From a virus, in IMG/VR virus record IMGVR_UViG_3300020420_000065, positions 1 to 22,103 of that record: a stretch of DNA of 22,103 nucleotides; one strand, 5' to 3'. Shown piece after piece: positions 7,202 to 13,488 of this stretch (position 1 is its first letter; the number at the start of each line of letters is the position of its first letter). The translations under genes were made by a program, and so were the position numbers. The notes below the pieces were generated by a model. It was not told the origin of the DNA. It did not search any database and worked only from the letters and a program-made list of their open reading frames with translations.

Positions 7202-7698
7202 TGACACTTTTAGAACATCTTAAAAATATCAATGCGAAATCTAAAGAGAAGATGAAGAAAGAACCTGGTCTTTGGATTGGTATGATTACAGAAGATTTAG
7301 AACATTGGAAGAATTATGGTATTACAACTCCTGCTCAACTTGACAGGTATTTCCTAGAAACAGATGTTTACGAAATGCACAAAAGTGCCTATGGCGTAAA
7401 AGGTAGACATTATGAATTTTCTAAAATGTCAGACGATGACCTTAAAAAAGAATTTGAACATTTATGTAAAGTGGCGCAGTACGAAATGGAACAAGAAGAG
7501 AAGGCAGAGAAAGAGGCCTACGACAACTTTGAAAAACAGATTAAGAAAAATCTTGAACTTGGCGCAAGTGATAGAGAGACAGCAATTAAATGGGTGTTAG
7601 ACGCCGAAGGTCTAACAGACGAGAAAGATACAGGTTATATTTGTTATAGTCTAGGTCTTTCATACGATAAAGAATATATTTTTAAAACTAAACACTAA
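7201..7698 (+). CDS. Conserved phage hypothetical protein (165 aa)
   Basis: A soluble, largely helical protein with a charged central coil (EMEQEEKAEKEAYDNFEKQIKK). Two segments look familiar from hypothetical proteins of T4-like and other large phages: YEMHKSAYGVKGRHYEF, and the C-terminal AIKWVLDAEGL...GYICYSLGL. The family has no function known to me. Its ATG is joined to the stop of the 24-residue membrane peptide, and the ribosome site GAGAAAGG lies within that peptide's coding region. It is co-transcribed with the following small genes from P3. Confidence 0.8.
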   Translation: MTLLEHLKNINAKSKEKMKKEPGLWIGMITEDLEHWKNYGITTPAQLDRYFLETDVYEMHKSAYGVKGRHYEFSKMSDDDLKKEFEHLCKVAQYEMEQEEKAEKEAYDNFEKQIKKNLELGASDRETAIKWVLDAEGLTDEKDTGYICYSLGLSYDKEYIFKTKH

Positions 7699-7711
7699 CA
7701 AAGGATACATT

Positions 7712-7966
7712 ATGATAATTAATATTGGTGATACAATCAGAGACGAAAAAGGTAGAGAAGGTGTTATTACAAACATCGGTATTGCTACTGACAAAAATGA
7801 CATTGCCGCCGAACAAGATACGGCCGCAAGTGTAAAGACTTACGATACAGATTTAGATTACACAGGTGCAATTACATTTGGCGACAACTGGTGCTATTTT
7901 ATGCAGATAAAAGAGGTCGTTAAAAAGAATGAATATATAGAAGATAAGAGTTGGATGAATGACTAG
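7712..7966 (+). CDS. Small beta-rich hypothetical protein (84 aa)
   Basis: Preceded by AAAGGA nine bases before the ATG. The N-terminus IGDTIRDEKGREGVITNIG has the strand-turn-strand pattern of KOW or SH3-like small barrels, where a GDxVRxxxGxxGxVxxI motif is common; this is a pattern resemblance only. The C-terminal half is acidic and mixed. No function is assigned. It overlaps the next gene by eight bases. Confidence 0.75.
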   Translation: MIINIGDTIRDEKGREGVITNIGIATDKNDIAAEQDTAASVKTYDTDLDYTGAITFGDNWCYFMQIKEVVKKNEYIEDKSWMND

Positions 7967-8207
7967 TTATGCAATGAATAAAATTGAGGCCAAGTCAACT
8001 TTAGATAAAGTTACTGGTAATGATGGTAGAATTAGACTATCAAGACAATTCAGAAGAGATAGTGTAGGACTTATAGAATTTGTATATGGTAGTGCAGTAG
8101 GTTGGTCTATCTTACCTATATGTGGTCCAAACGAAGAAGATGGTTCTTATGTATATAAACTTGCAAAAGATAAAGTAAAACTTGCTAGAGAGGTATTAAA
8201 GCAATGA
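7959..8207 (+). CDS. Hypothetical protein (82 aa)
   Basis: Begins inside the end of the preceding gene and overlaps the next by four bases (ATGA). An internal ATG at 7974 (MNKIEAKST) is an alternative start. The product is a small basic protein with a likely beta-rich middle (GLIEFVYGSAVGWSILPIC) and a basic C-terminal helix (YKLAKDKVKLAREVLKQ). No family is recognised. Tight coupling to 7712 and 8204 suggests a related role. Confidence 0.7.
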   Translation: MTSYAMNKIEAKSTLDKVTGNDGRIRLSRQFRRDSVGLIEFVYGSAVGWSILPICGPNEEDGSYVYKLAKDKVKLAREVLKQ

Positions 8208-8404
8208 TTGATGTACTTATCGTAATAGACGAACTTAAAAAAATCAAAGAACAATTGAAACTAGGTAACAATGCAATGGCAATGAAACTTATAGATGAAG
8301 GTATTGCCTATCGTGAAAAAGAAGTCAAAGAATTTGAAGAACAAGAGGCACCTAAAATGCCAATGGGTGACCTTGCAAACGACCCAATAAAAACATTTAA
8401 TTAA
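8204..8404 (+). CDS. Small helical hypothetical protein (66 aa)
   Basis: ATGA-coupled to the previous gene. The first 50 residues are amphipathic helix (LIVIDELKKIKEQLKLGNN, IAYREKEVKEFEEQE), suggesting a helical hairpin or coiled coil, followed by a proline/methionine-rich tail (APKMPMGDLANDP). No membrane segment, cysteine or known motif is seen. Function unknown. Confidence 0.7.
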   Translation: MIDVLIVIDELKKIKEQLKLGNNAMAMKLIDEGIAYREKEVKEFEEQEAPKMPMGDLANDPIKTFN

Positions 8405-8415
8405 AAGGAGAGTAT

Positions 8416-8694
8416 ATGTTCACAGAAACATTATTAGGTCTATTTGTACTATCTGTATTAGGTGGTGCATTTGTTTATGTTCTTGTTATGTACAATGACA
8501 AGATTAAATCGAATTTAAAAATCAGAGAAAAAAGGTTCTGGAATAAGTCTGCTCAGATGGAATTACCATTTGGCAAAAGAAAAGAGGCACCTTTATATCT
8601 TTCTGGCAAAAGAAAAAGAAACCAGATGATTAACGAAGGTATTGCCAATAGAGTGAAAAAGGCAAGAACCAGAAAACCAAGGAAAACGAAGTAA
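8416..8694 (+). CDS. Single-span membrane protein with very basic tail (92 aa)
   Basis: AAAAGGAG directly upstream gives a good ribosome site. One N-terminal membrane segment (LLGLFVLSVLGGAFVYVLVMY) is followed by a strongly basic cytoplasmic tail rich in Lys/Arg (FGKRKEAPLYLSGKRKRN and the final KKARTRKPRKTK). The charge pattern predicts N-out/C-in topology. A basic tail at the membrane could bind nucleic acid or anionic lipid. No family is recognised. It is the last gene before a strong terminator, so it closes the P3 unit. Confidence 0.75.
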   Translation: MFTETLLGLFVLSVLGGAFVYVLVMYNDKIKSNLKIREKRFWNKSAQMELPFGKRKEAPLYLSGKRKRNQMINEGIANRVKKARTRKPRKTK

Positions 8695-8739
8695 TTTATG
8701 GTATACAAACATACACAGGTATGCCCTAATGCCGCCCCA

Positions 8740-8763
8740 GCGCCGTCCTACGGCGCCGTTTTT
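8740..8763 (+). terminator. GC-rich hairpin terminator
   Basis: Perfect stem GCGCCG (8740-8745) / CGGCGC (8751-8756), loop TCCTA, then TTTTT at 8759-8763. A second small hairpin GGG-CGAAAA-CCC (8764-8775) follows at once. The GC-rich block stands out in an otherwise AT-rich region and closes the transcription unit ahead of promoter P4. Confidence 0.85.
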
Positions 8764-8800
8764 GGGCGAAAACCCTATAAATCAACGATTATGTCAATGC

Positions 8801-8829
8801 TTGACAAGATTGTAGGTTTATGTTAATAT
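8801..8829 (+). promoter_or_regulatory. Sigma70-like promoter P4 (GCTTGACA type)
   Basis: TTGACA at 8801-8806 within AATGCTTGACA, 17-base spacer, -10 TAATAT at 8824-8829 (4/6, with T-12, A-11 and T-7 kept). A perfect TATAAT also occurs at 8833-8838 but is too far from this -35. Predicted +1 near 8836, upstream of GAGAGAGG and ATG 8859. It would drive the long unit starting at 8859. Confidence 0.7.
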
Positions 8830-8858
8830 GTGTATAATAATTGAGAGAGGTCTAAAAT

Positions 8859-9176
8859 ATGTCGTTTAGTTACACAAAAGAAATGGTCTTTGACGAGTTT
8901 AAACTTGCCACAAAGAAAGACCAAAAAGGCAAAAAAGAAAAATACACAAACAGAGTGCAGTTTCTAAAAGAAATGAAACAACTCAAAAAAGATAATCCAT
9001 CCGCAATGCGTGATGTATCTATTACTCAAAAGCAATTTGACAATCTAATAACTGCTTGGTCTTCACCAAGTCCTAGAGACGCTTTCTATATGAAAGTATT
9101 TGGTAGAACTTATGCAGAACAGAAATCTTTTGAGGCAAAGAAATATGGCAAAGACAAAGAAGAACTACTTAACTAA
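8859..9176 (+). CDS. Basic hypothetical protein (105 aa)
   Basis: First gene after promoter P4, with GAGAGAGG as ribosome site. The product is soluble and strongly basic in its first half (ATKKDQKGKKEKYTNR and KEMKQLKKDN), with the second half containing WSSPSPRDAFYMKVFGRTY. Lysine richness could mean nucleic-acid binding, but no domain is recognised. It overlaps the next gene by 32 bases. Confidence 0.75.
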   Translation: MSFSYTKEMVFDEFKLATKKDQKGKKEKYTNRVQFLKEMKQLKKDNPSAMRDVSITQKQFDNLITAWSSPSPRDAFYMKVFGRTYAEQKSFEAKKYGKDKEELLN

Positions 9177-9471
9177 AGAAATGCGATTACAGATAGTCAG
9201 AGAAAATCACAACAAGTGGTTGAAGTCTATCGGCGTGAATTTAGATAGTAATGGTAAAGTGATAAACAACTTTCAAGGTTATCCTTTTCCTGATTACTCT
9301 TCTAATAGAAAATCACTACCTTGTTCAAACAGGATAGTGTCAGGTGCAACGAAAAGAGAGGTTATCAAACCTAAACTGCCTGAAGGTAAAACAATCAGTA
9401 TTGCATACAACAAAGGTAATTATCAAGTTGTAGACATTGCTGATATTACAACAATGGGAAGGAAAGTATGA
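9145..9471 (+). CDS. Conserved phage hypothetical protein (108 aa)
   Basis: I choose ATG 9145 (MAKTKKNYLTKEM) because GAGG lies about nine bases upstream; an upstream GTG at 9100 and an internal ATG at 9181 (MRLQIVRENHNKW) are alternatives. The C-terminal segment LPEGKTISIAYNKGNYQVV resembles the ending of a widespread phage hypothetical family (PEG...AYNKGxYQV). No catalytic motif is visible and function is unknown. It overlaps the preceding gene by 32 bases and the next, exported, protein by four (ATGA). Confidence 0.75.
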   Translation: MAKTKKNYLTKEMRLQIVRENHNKWLKSIGVNLDSNGKVINNFQGYPFPDYSSNRKSLPCSNRIVSGATKREVIKPKLPEGKTISIAYNKGNYQVVDIADITTMGRKV

Positions 9472-9710
9472 ACAAAGTGCTTTTAGTATGTGCGATGGTG
9501 TTGTTTACGACTACAACTATTGCAGAAGAAAAATCAATTACACCACAAGAGTTTGGTAATGCAATCAAAGAGACGCCAGGCAAACTTGTAACATTTATTC
9601 AAGGTGAAGTTGATAAGACAAAAGAATATCAAAAAGAAAGTTGGGCAGATATGAAAGAACAAACTGCTCAGACTTGGGCAAAATTGAAATCATTGGTGGT
9701 AAAGAACTAA
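9468..9710 (+). CDS. Small Sec-exported periplasmic protein (80 aa)
   Basis: The N-terminus (MNKVLLVCAMVLFTTTTIAEE) is a clear Sec signal peptide: a basic residue, a hydrophobic core and a small-residue cleavage region (TIA before EE). The mature part of about 60 residues is a charged amphipathic helix (FGNAIKETPGKLVTFIQG, YQKESWADMKEQTAQTW) and probably lies in the periplasm. No family is recognised. It is coupled to the next ORF by TAATG and opens a run rich in exported products, so a role in the host envelope is the natural inference. Confidence 0.75.
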   Translation: MNKVLLVCAMVLFTTTTIAEEKSITPQEFGNAIKETPGKLVTFIQGEVDKTKEYQKESWADMKEQTAQTWAKLKSLVVKN

Positions 9711-9916
9711 TGGACTTTCAATTGACAAGTGCAAATGATGGTACATTTCTTATTAGGCCTGTGTCCGCAAGGGCAGAGGTCTGGTGGAAAGACAACAATA
9801 TGAATGAGAGATATGTTGTAGATAATACGGTCAATGACTTTAAAGTAATATTAACAGAAAACAATAAAAAGGTATGCGATGAGATTAGACAAAATAATTT
9901 CGATTTTACTAATTAG
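9710..9916 (+). CDS. Small soluble hypothetical protein (68 aa)
   Basis: ATG 9710 overlaps the previous stop (TAATG). The product has no signal peptide or membrane segment. It seems beta-rich (MDFQLTSANDGTFLIRP, ARAEVWWKDN, DFKVILTEN). It overlaps the following lipoprotein gene by 38 bases, an unusually long overlap that could couple translation. It is the one non-exported product inside the exported-protein run. Function unknown. Confidence 0.65.
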   Translation: MDFQLTSANDGTFLIRPVSARAEVWWKDNNMNERYVVDNTVNDFKVILTENNKKVCDEIRQNNFDFTN

Positions 9917-10436
9917 TATAACACTAGGTGCCTGTAGTACGGCACATAAATTTCCAGACGCTTCTGGTGGTGAACGAGTAGATGTTAACAATACATCTGG
10001 TTTCAAATTTAACAGAAGTCATTTAGGTGCAGGTCTAGGTGCTACGACAGGTGCGATGAGTTGTGTTGAAATGATAAGTGCAGACCCTTATGTGGCCGCT
10101 GGTTGTGCTGTGATTGGTGCCTTTGCAGGTGCAGAATTATTATATGATAGTGATTATGATTTACACCAGGCAGTATTTGTAGACCACTTAAACAATGGTC
10201 CAGGTAATGCAAGTTATACAAACTGGTTGAATAGTAAAACAGGTTCAAATGGAACGATTAAGATTAATAGAAGTTATGCTCAAGGTCCACTTATGTGTAA
10301 AGAGTATGAAAGTGCATTTAATATAAAATCAACTTGGCCTGTAATTGGTATCGCAGATACAGATGTAGACACTAGATTTGGTGTTGTATGTCAAATGCCT
10401 GATGGCAGATGGATTGAGAAAGGTCTAATAAAATAA
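9879..10436 (+). CDS. Predicted lipoprotein with glycine-rich hydrophobic segment (185 aa)
   Basis: The N-terminus ends in the lipobox LGAC (Cys at about 20) after a hydrophobic core (IISILLISITL), so signal peptidase II processing and lipidation are predicted. A Ser at +2 favours outer-membrane sorting by the E. coli rule. Residues about 52-85 are rich in small residues (LGAGLGATTGAMSC, AAGCAVIGAFAGAELL), recalling glycine-zipper segments of bacterial surface lipoproteins. Two more cysteines (LMCKEYESAF, GVVCQMPDG) could form a disulfide. Phage lipoproteins are often linked to superinfection exclusion or envelope change; here that is inference. The next gene starts after a one-base gap. Confidence 0.8.
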   Translation: MRLDKIISILLISITLGACSTAHKFPDASGGERVDVNNTSGFKFNRSHLGAGLGATTGAMSCVEMISADPYVAAGCAVIGAFAGAELLYDSDYDLHQAVFVDHLNNGPGNASYTNWLNSKTGSNGTIKINRSYAQGPLMCKEYESAFNIKSTWPVIGIADTDVDTRFGVVCQMPDGRWIEKGLIK

Positions 10437-10437
10437 T

Positions 10438-11007
10438 ATGAGAACTTTGAAAGATTATGTGTTGTTTATCTTATCACTAATAGTTGTGATTTGGATATCA
10501 ATGAATTGGGCAAAGGCAGATACTTGGGTAATGAATAAAGTAGAACCTTTAGATGGCGAAGTTATGCAGATTAAATCGGCACCTGTAACAGATGTATACA
10601 TAAATGATATACACGAAAAAGTGCAGAAGAAATTAAAACTTCTAAATGAGAATGAGAAAAAAGGTGTATTAAAAGAAACTACACTAGACAGATTTGAACG
10701 AGACGGTCAATGGTGCTTTGTTAAGATTGTCATACGACAACAAGGTGATGATATTATCAAAGAAGAGATTATGGAATGTGCAGATACCGAACACGGTAGA
10801 ACTGATAAAGAAAAGATAAAAGAATTGGAGAAGCAAATTGAACTTGAAAAGGCAAAGAAACCAGGATATTGGGAACTATTTGCCGCTTTTTATTATAAAG
10901 ATTTGAATGCTCCAGAATATTGTAGGTTGTATTCTCAACCTTCACACGCCTTTAAGTCCTTCGGAAGAGCGTGTTTAACCAATGAAGGACAATGGAAGAG
11001 AAGGTAA
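10438..11007 (+). CDS. Sec-exported Cys-containing protein with coiled coil (189 aa)
   Basis: A signal peptide or anchor is visible (YVLFILSLIVVIWISMNWAKAD), with AKA before Asp fitting signal peptidase I cleavage at about residue 27. The mature part has four cysteines (QWCFVK, MECADTEH, PEYCRLY, GRACLTN) that could form two periplasmic disulfides, and a charged coil (KEKIKELEKQIELEKAKK) in the middle. No family is recognised. It lies between two lipoprotein genes and shares the AKAD cleavage end with the exported protein at 15989. Confidence 0.75.
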   Translation: MRTLKDYVLFILSLIVVIWISMNWAKADTWVMNKVEPLDGEVMQIKSAPVTDVYINDIHEKVQKKLKLLNENEKKGVLKETTLDRFERDGQWCFVKIVIRQQGDDIIKEEIMECADTEHGRTDKEKIKELEKQIELEKAKKPGYWELFAAFYYKDLNAPEYCRLYSQPSHAFKSFGRACLTNEGQWKRR

Positions 11008-11008
11008 T

Positions 11009-11164
11009 ATGTTGAAAAACTTGATTATTCTTGGTCTTCTAATTATTATTATGACAGGTGCTACGGCTTCAGATGTGGTCGCCTATGTTGAGGACAACCA
11101 GCTTATTGACAAGTTTAGTGAAATGTTGTATAGTATAATTGGGAGTATAAAAGACAATGTATAA
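11009..11164 (+). CDS. Small Sec-exported or membrane peptide (51 aa)
   Basis: I start it at ATG 11009, which has AGAGAAGG upstream, rather than at 10982 inside the previous gene. The first 20 residues (MLKNLIILGLLIIIMTGATA) look like a signal peptide with cleavage near GATA-SD, leaving a mature peptide of about 30 residues (VEDNQLIDKFSEMLYSIIGS) that could form an amphipathic helix. It overlaps the next lipoprotein gene by eight bases. It may otherwise remain as a membrane peptide. Confidence 0.65.
   Translation: MLKNLIILGLLIIIMTGATASDVVAYVEDNQLIDKFSEMLYSIIGSIKDNV
11106..11134 (+). promoter_or_regulatory. Possible internal promoter before the LPP20-like gene
   Basis: Inside the 51-residue ORF, TTGACA (11106-11111) is followed after 17 bases by TATAGT (11129-11134). 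+1 would be near 11141, 16 bases before the lipoprotein ATG. It lacks the GC before TTGACA seen in the seven main promoters. The coding constraint may explain it, so confidence is limited. Confidence 0.35.
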
Positions 11165-11801
11165 TAATCTAATAAAAGTAGGTCTAATCGCTATTGTGGC
11201 GATAGGTCTAAATGCTTGTTCATCTAAAAACTATAAGATAAAACAAGAGACGGACAAGATAGTAAATGAAGTGCCTAAATGGTATATGGCAGACTTTGAT
11301 AAAAAGAATGCTTGTGATGTATCAATGTGGGCAAACAATGGTGTATGGAAGAACGAAGACGATGACAAGACTTGTATATTCGGTGTAGGTACTTCTGTAT
11401 CTCCTTCACTAGAACTTGCGATTGAGAAGGCAAAATTAATTGCAAAAGCAGAAATGGCAGATATTGTCGCTGGTGAAATGAATAAGAAAGCGAAAATCTT
11501 TGTAACAGAGATAGGTAAAACGAATGTTAAGACCGTGGTTACAGAGGTAGAAACTGCGATGGTGAATGTTATATCTAACACTCCAGTAAGAGGTTACGAA
11601 ATCTTTGCTCAAGAAGTAACTAGAACGAAAAAAGGTTACTATCGTGCTTGGATAGGTTTAAGATTGCCTCTTGGTGAGTTTAACAAGATGTATGATTACA
11701 CTATATCAGAAGTAGTAGACGCCTATAAGGTAAAACTAAAGGCCGCAGACGCTTTCAAAAGTGTTGAGGATACTGCAAATGGTAAAAAAGACGAACAATA
11801 A
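11157..11801 (+). CDS. LPP20-like predicted lipoprotein (214 aa)
   Basis: The signal peptide ends with the lipobox LNAC (Cys21) followed by SSK, predicting lipidation and outer-membrane sorting. The mature part looks like the LPP20 lipoprotein family: an early PKWY, then IFGVGTSVSPSLELAIEKAK and AKAEMADIVAGEMNKKAK (small-residue-rich helix), and later GYYRAWIGLRLP. LPP20-type proteins are bacterial surface or flagella-associated lipoproteins; I recall no function for phage versions. It is the last and largest of the exported run, and its end overlaps the glutaredoxin gene by 23 bases. Assignment to LPP20 is from pattern memory and needs a profile search. Confidence 0.75.
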   Translation: MYNNLIKVGLIAIVAIGLNACSSKNYKIKQETDKIVNEVPKWYMADFDKKNACDVSMWANNGVWKNEDDDKTCIFGVGTSVSPSLELAIEKAKLIAKAEMADIVAGEMNKKAKIFVTEIGKTNVKTVVTEVETAMVNVISNTPVRGYEIFAQEVTRTKKGYYRAWIGLRLPLGEFNKMYDYTISEVVDAYKVKLKAADAFKSVEDTANGKKDEQ

Positions 11802-12063
11802 TATAATCGTATATTCCAAGAACAATTGTGGATATTGCGATAAGGCAAAGGCCTTGTTAAAAGGCCTTGGTCTATCTTTCGAGACAAGAAGAATGGAAGA
11901 GTTTGAGAGTGTTGACGCTATGATAAAAGATATTGGTAGTAGAGTAAGGTCAATGCCTCAAATTAAAATTAATGGTGAATTGATTGGTGGTTATAATCAG
12001 TTAATAGAACATTACAACAAAGAAGGTAAAGTTGACTTTAAGGGTGCAATCATCAATGAGTGA
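11779..12063 (+). CDS. Glutaredoxin
   Basis: A 94-residue thioredoxin-fold disulfide reductase. The active site CGYC (Cys17/Cys20) follows the first strand NNIIVYSKNN, the cis-proline is in RSMPQIKI (Pro60), and GGYNQL (about 70-75) is the conserved glutathione-binding end. I take ATG 11779 over the upstream GTG 11761 because the family starts here. It can reduce the C-terminal CEAC pair of NrdA, so it plausibly recycles the phage ribonucleotide reductase, although about 7 kb separates them. It overlaps the lipoprotein gene upstream and the next gene downstream (ATGAGTGA). Confidence 0.93.
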   Translation: MVKKTNNNIIVYSKNNCGYCDKAKALLKGLGLSFETRRMEEFESVDAMIKDIGSRVRSMPQIKINGELIGGYNQLIEHYNKEGKVDFKGAIINE

Positions 12064-12637
12064 TAACGATAACAAAAAACCAGGCGAGGCCTACAAGAAT
12101 ATAATTTTGTTTCCAGAGAATAAAATCAATAGGCCTCCACAACCAAGTGACCCTAAAGCGGCCAAGAAGATGAGAGACTATCAGGCGGCGAAGTTTGTAG
12201 AAACTGCTACAGATGAAATTGGATTAGATTTAGTTAGAAAATTTGTAAGTATGGGATTAGACACAAAACAAGATGTATTCACAAAAGACTTGGCACTATC
12301 AATGGATGCCATTAGAGGTCTTTTATATAGACAATATGATATAGTACACCCTATACAAAAAGTTGTAGATGACGCTGTAAAATTAAGAATGAATAAGACA
12401 GGTGTAGTAACTGCTAGAATAGAATATGGTAATATGACAGACGAGACTAACGCTACAACGAAACCATTAAATAAACCTGTATCAGACGATTTAAACGAGA
12501 GAAACAATGGGTTCTTTCAATTTACAGAAGACTTTGAATTTAGACCTGATTTTGAAACACCAGAAGGTGATGTTTCATTTGACTTTAATCCAGATAAAGA
12601 TGGTGATGATGGTCCACCAAGTGATACAGAGAAATGA
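12056..12637 (+). CDS. Conserved-looking phage hypothetical protein (193 aa)
   Basis: ATG 12056 overlaps the glutaredoxin stop by eight bases; an upstream alternative start at 12032 is less likely. The protein has a polar start, a helical core (about residues 45-125, e.g. LDLVRKFVSMGLDTKQDVF and LALSMDAIRGLLYRQYD) and a strongly acidic, disordered C-terminus (FNPDKDGDDGPPSDTEK). The core-plus-acidic-tail design occurs in phage regulators and adaptor proteins, but no family is recognised. It overlaps the next gene by four bases. Confidence 0.75.
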   Translation: MSDNDNKKPGEAYKNIILFPENKINRPPQPSDPKAAKKMRDYQAAKFVETATDEIGLDLVRKFVSMGLDTKQDVFTKDLALSMDAIRGLLYRQYDIVHPIQKVVDDAVKLRMNKTGVVTARIEYGNMTDETNATTKPLNKPVSDDLNERNNGFFQFTEDFEFRPDFETPEGDVSFDFNPDKDGDDGPPSDTEK

Positions 12638-12882
12638 TAAAAGACGAATTAAGAAGTATACCAAAAGGTATGAACCACGGCATAGATGACTTCACAAAAG
12701 AAGAAAAGTTATCAGGTGGTGCTGTATTTGAACAAGGTGTAAGACAATCCAAAGAACATAAGGCGATAAGAAGAATTGCAGAACCACTTATGGAAAAACA
12801 TTGGAAAGATAAAGTTACTAATTTACATAGAATTTATAAAGTGGCAGAGTATCTACACAAAAGAACTAAAAGAGCAAAATGA
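12634..12882 (+). CDS. Small basic hypothetical protein (82 aa)
   Basis: ATGA-coupled to both neighbours. The product is soluble and basic, with helical second half (EHKAIRRIAEPLMEKHWKDK, IYKVAEYLHKRTKRAK). A basic helical protein could bind nucleic acid, but no motif is recognised. Function unknown. Confidence 0.7.
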   Translation: MIKDELRSIPKGMNHGIDDFTKEEKLSGGAVFEQGVRQSKEHKAIRRIAEPLMEKHWKDKVTNLHRIYKVAEYLHKRTKRAK

Positions 12883-13088
12883 TAAAAGAGATATTAGACG
12901 ATTTAAGAGAATTAAGAGACGAAATGGTACAGAAGAACTGGCCTGCTCAACGATTAAGTAATATTATTTTGAAGTATGAAACAAAAGAACCAAAAGAAAC
13001 TATGGCAGTACACGATGAGACATATGACCCTAGTGGTATGCCTAAAGATTTTACAGATAAGTTTCATAACGACAATGAAGGAATTTGA
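12879..13088 (+). CDS. Small hypothetical protein (69 aa)
   Basis: ATGA overlap with the preceding gene. It begins with an amphipathic helix (IKEILDDLRELRDEMVQKN), then WPAQRLSNIILKY, and ends in a polar acidic region (TYDPSGMPKDFTDKFHND). No domain is recognised. It forms a trio of coupled small genes with 12056 and 12634. Confidence 0.7.
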   Translation: MIKEILDDLRELRDEMVQKNWPAQRLSNIILKYETKEPKETMAVHDETYDPSGMPKDFTDKFHNDNEGI

Positions 13089-13090
13089 CT

Positions 13091-13177
13091 ATGGAAAACC
13101 ATTATAATGCGATTGACCATAGCAAGTTGTCAGTAAAGACAGAAAAATCAAAAAGGAGGTTAGACAATAATGTTTAA
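13091..13177 (+). CDS. Possible 28-aa peptide
   Basis: A short ORF starting two bases after the preceding stop, with GAAGGAA about ten bases upstream of the ATG, and overlapping the next gene's start by eight bases. The product is polar and basic (SVKTEKSKRRLDNNV) with no recognisable motif. Position and ribosome site support translation, but it could equally be a leader carrying the strong ribosome site of the next gene. Confidence 0.35.
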   Translation: MENHYNAIDHSKLSVKTEKSKRRLDNNV

Positions 13178-13475
13178 CATTTTTAAACTATCATCTAAAG
13201 GAGATGAAAATATGGCTAGAACTAAACTTAGCAAAACAGCAAAAGTGAGAAATCTTTTTGCAAAAGGTAATAGTGTAACTTGGAAACACCTAAGGAACAC
13301 ATTTGACCTTAAATCACCTGCCGCTATGGTGGGTAAATTGAGAAACGAAGGAATGATGATTTATGAAAATAGAACATCATCTGGTGTTTCATACAGAGTA
13401 GGTAATCCATCAAAGGCAATCATTGCCGCTGGTATTACTGCTGTATTCGGTAAACAAGTCGGATACTCTGCTTAA
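13170..13475 (+). CDS. Winged-helix-like small DNA-binding protein (101 or 87 aa)
   Basis: Two in-frame starts each have a strong ribosome site: ATG 13170 after AAAAGGAGG (13151-13159) and ATG 13212 after AAAGGAG (13197-13203). The shorter form starts MARTKLSKTAKVRNLFAKG, which matches from memory a family of small T4-like marine phage proteins, so 13212 may be the main start. The core (VTWKHLRNTFDLKSPAAMVG, LRNEGMMIYENRTSSG) has the helix-turn-helix plus beta-wing pattern of winged-helix proteins. It ends with a hydrophobic helix (AIIAAGITAVFGKQVG). Role is probably DNA binding or regulation; targets unknown. A very stable hairpin follows the stop. Confidence 0.75.
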   Translation: MFNIFKLSSKGDENMARTKLSKTAKVRNLFAKGNSVTWKHLRNTFDLKSPAAMVGKLRNEGMMIYENRTSSGVSYRVGNPSKAIIAAGITAVFGKQVGYSA

Positions 13476-13488
13476 TAAAACATTTGAG

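Noticed and set aside
11845-11869. Direct and inverted repeat of AAAGGCCTTG
   Set aside because: It codes the AKALLKGLG helix of glutaredoxin; explained by repeated Lys-Ala/Gly-Leu codons and too short for a structural element.
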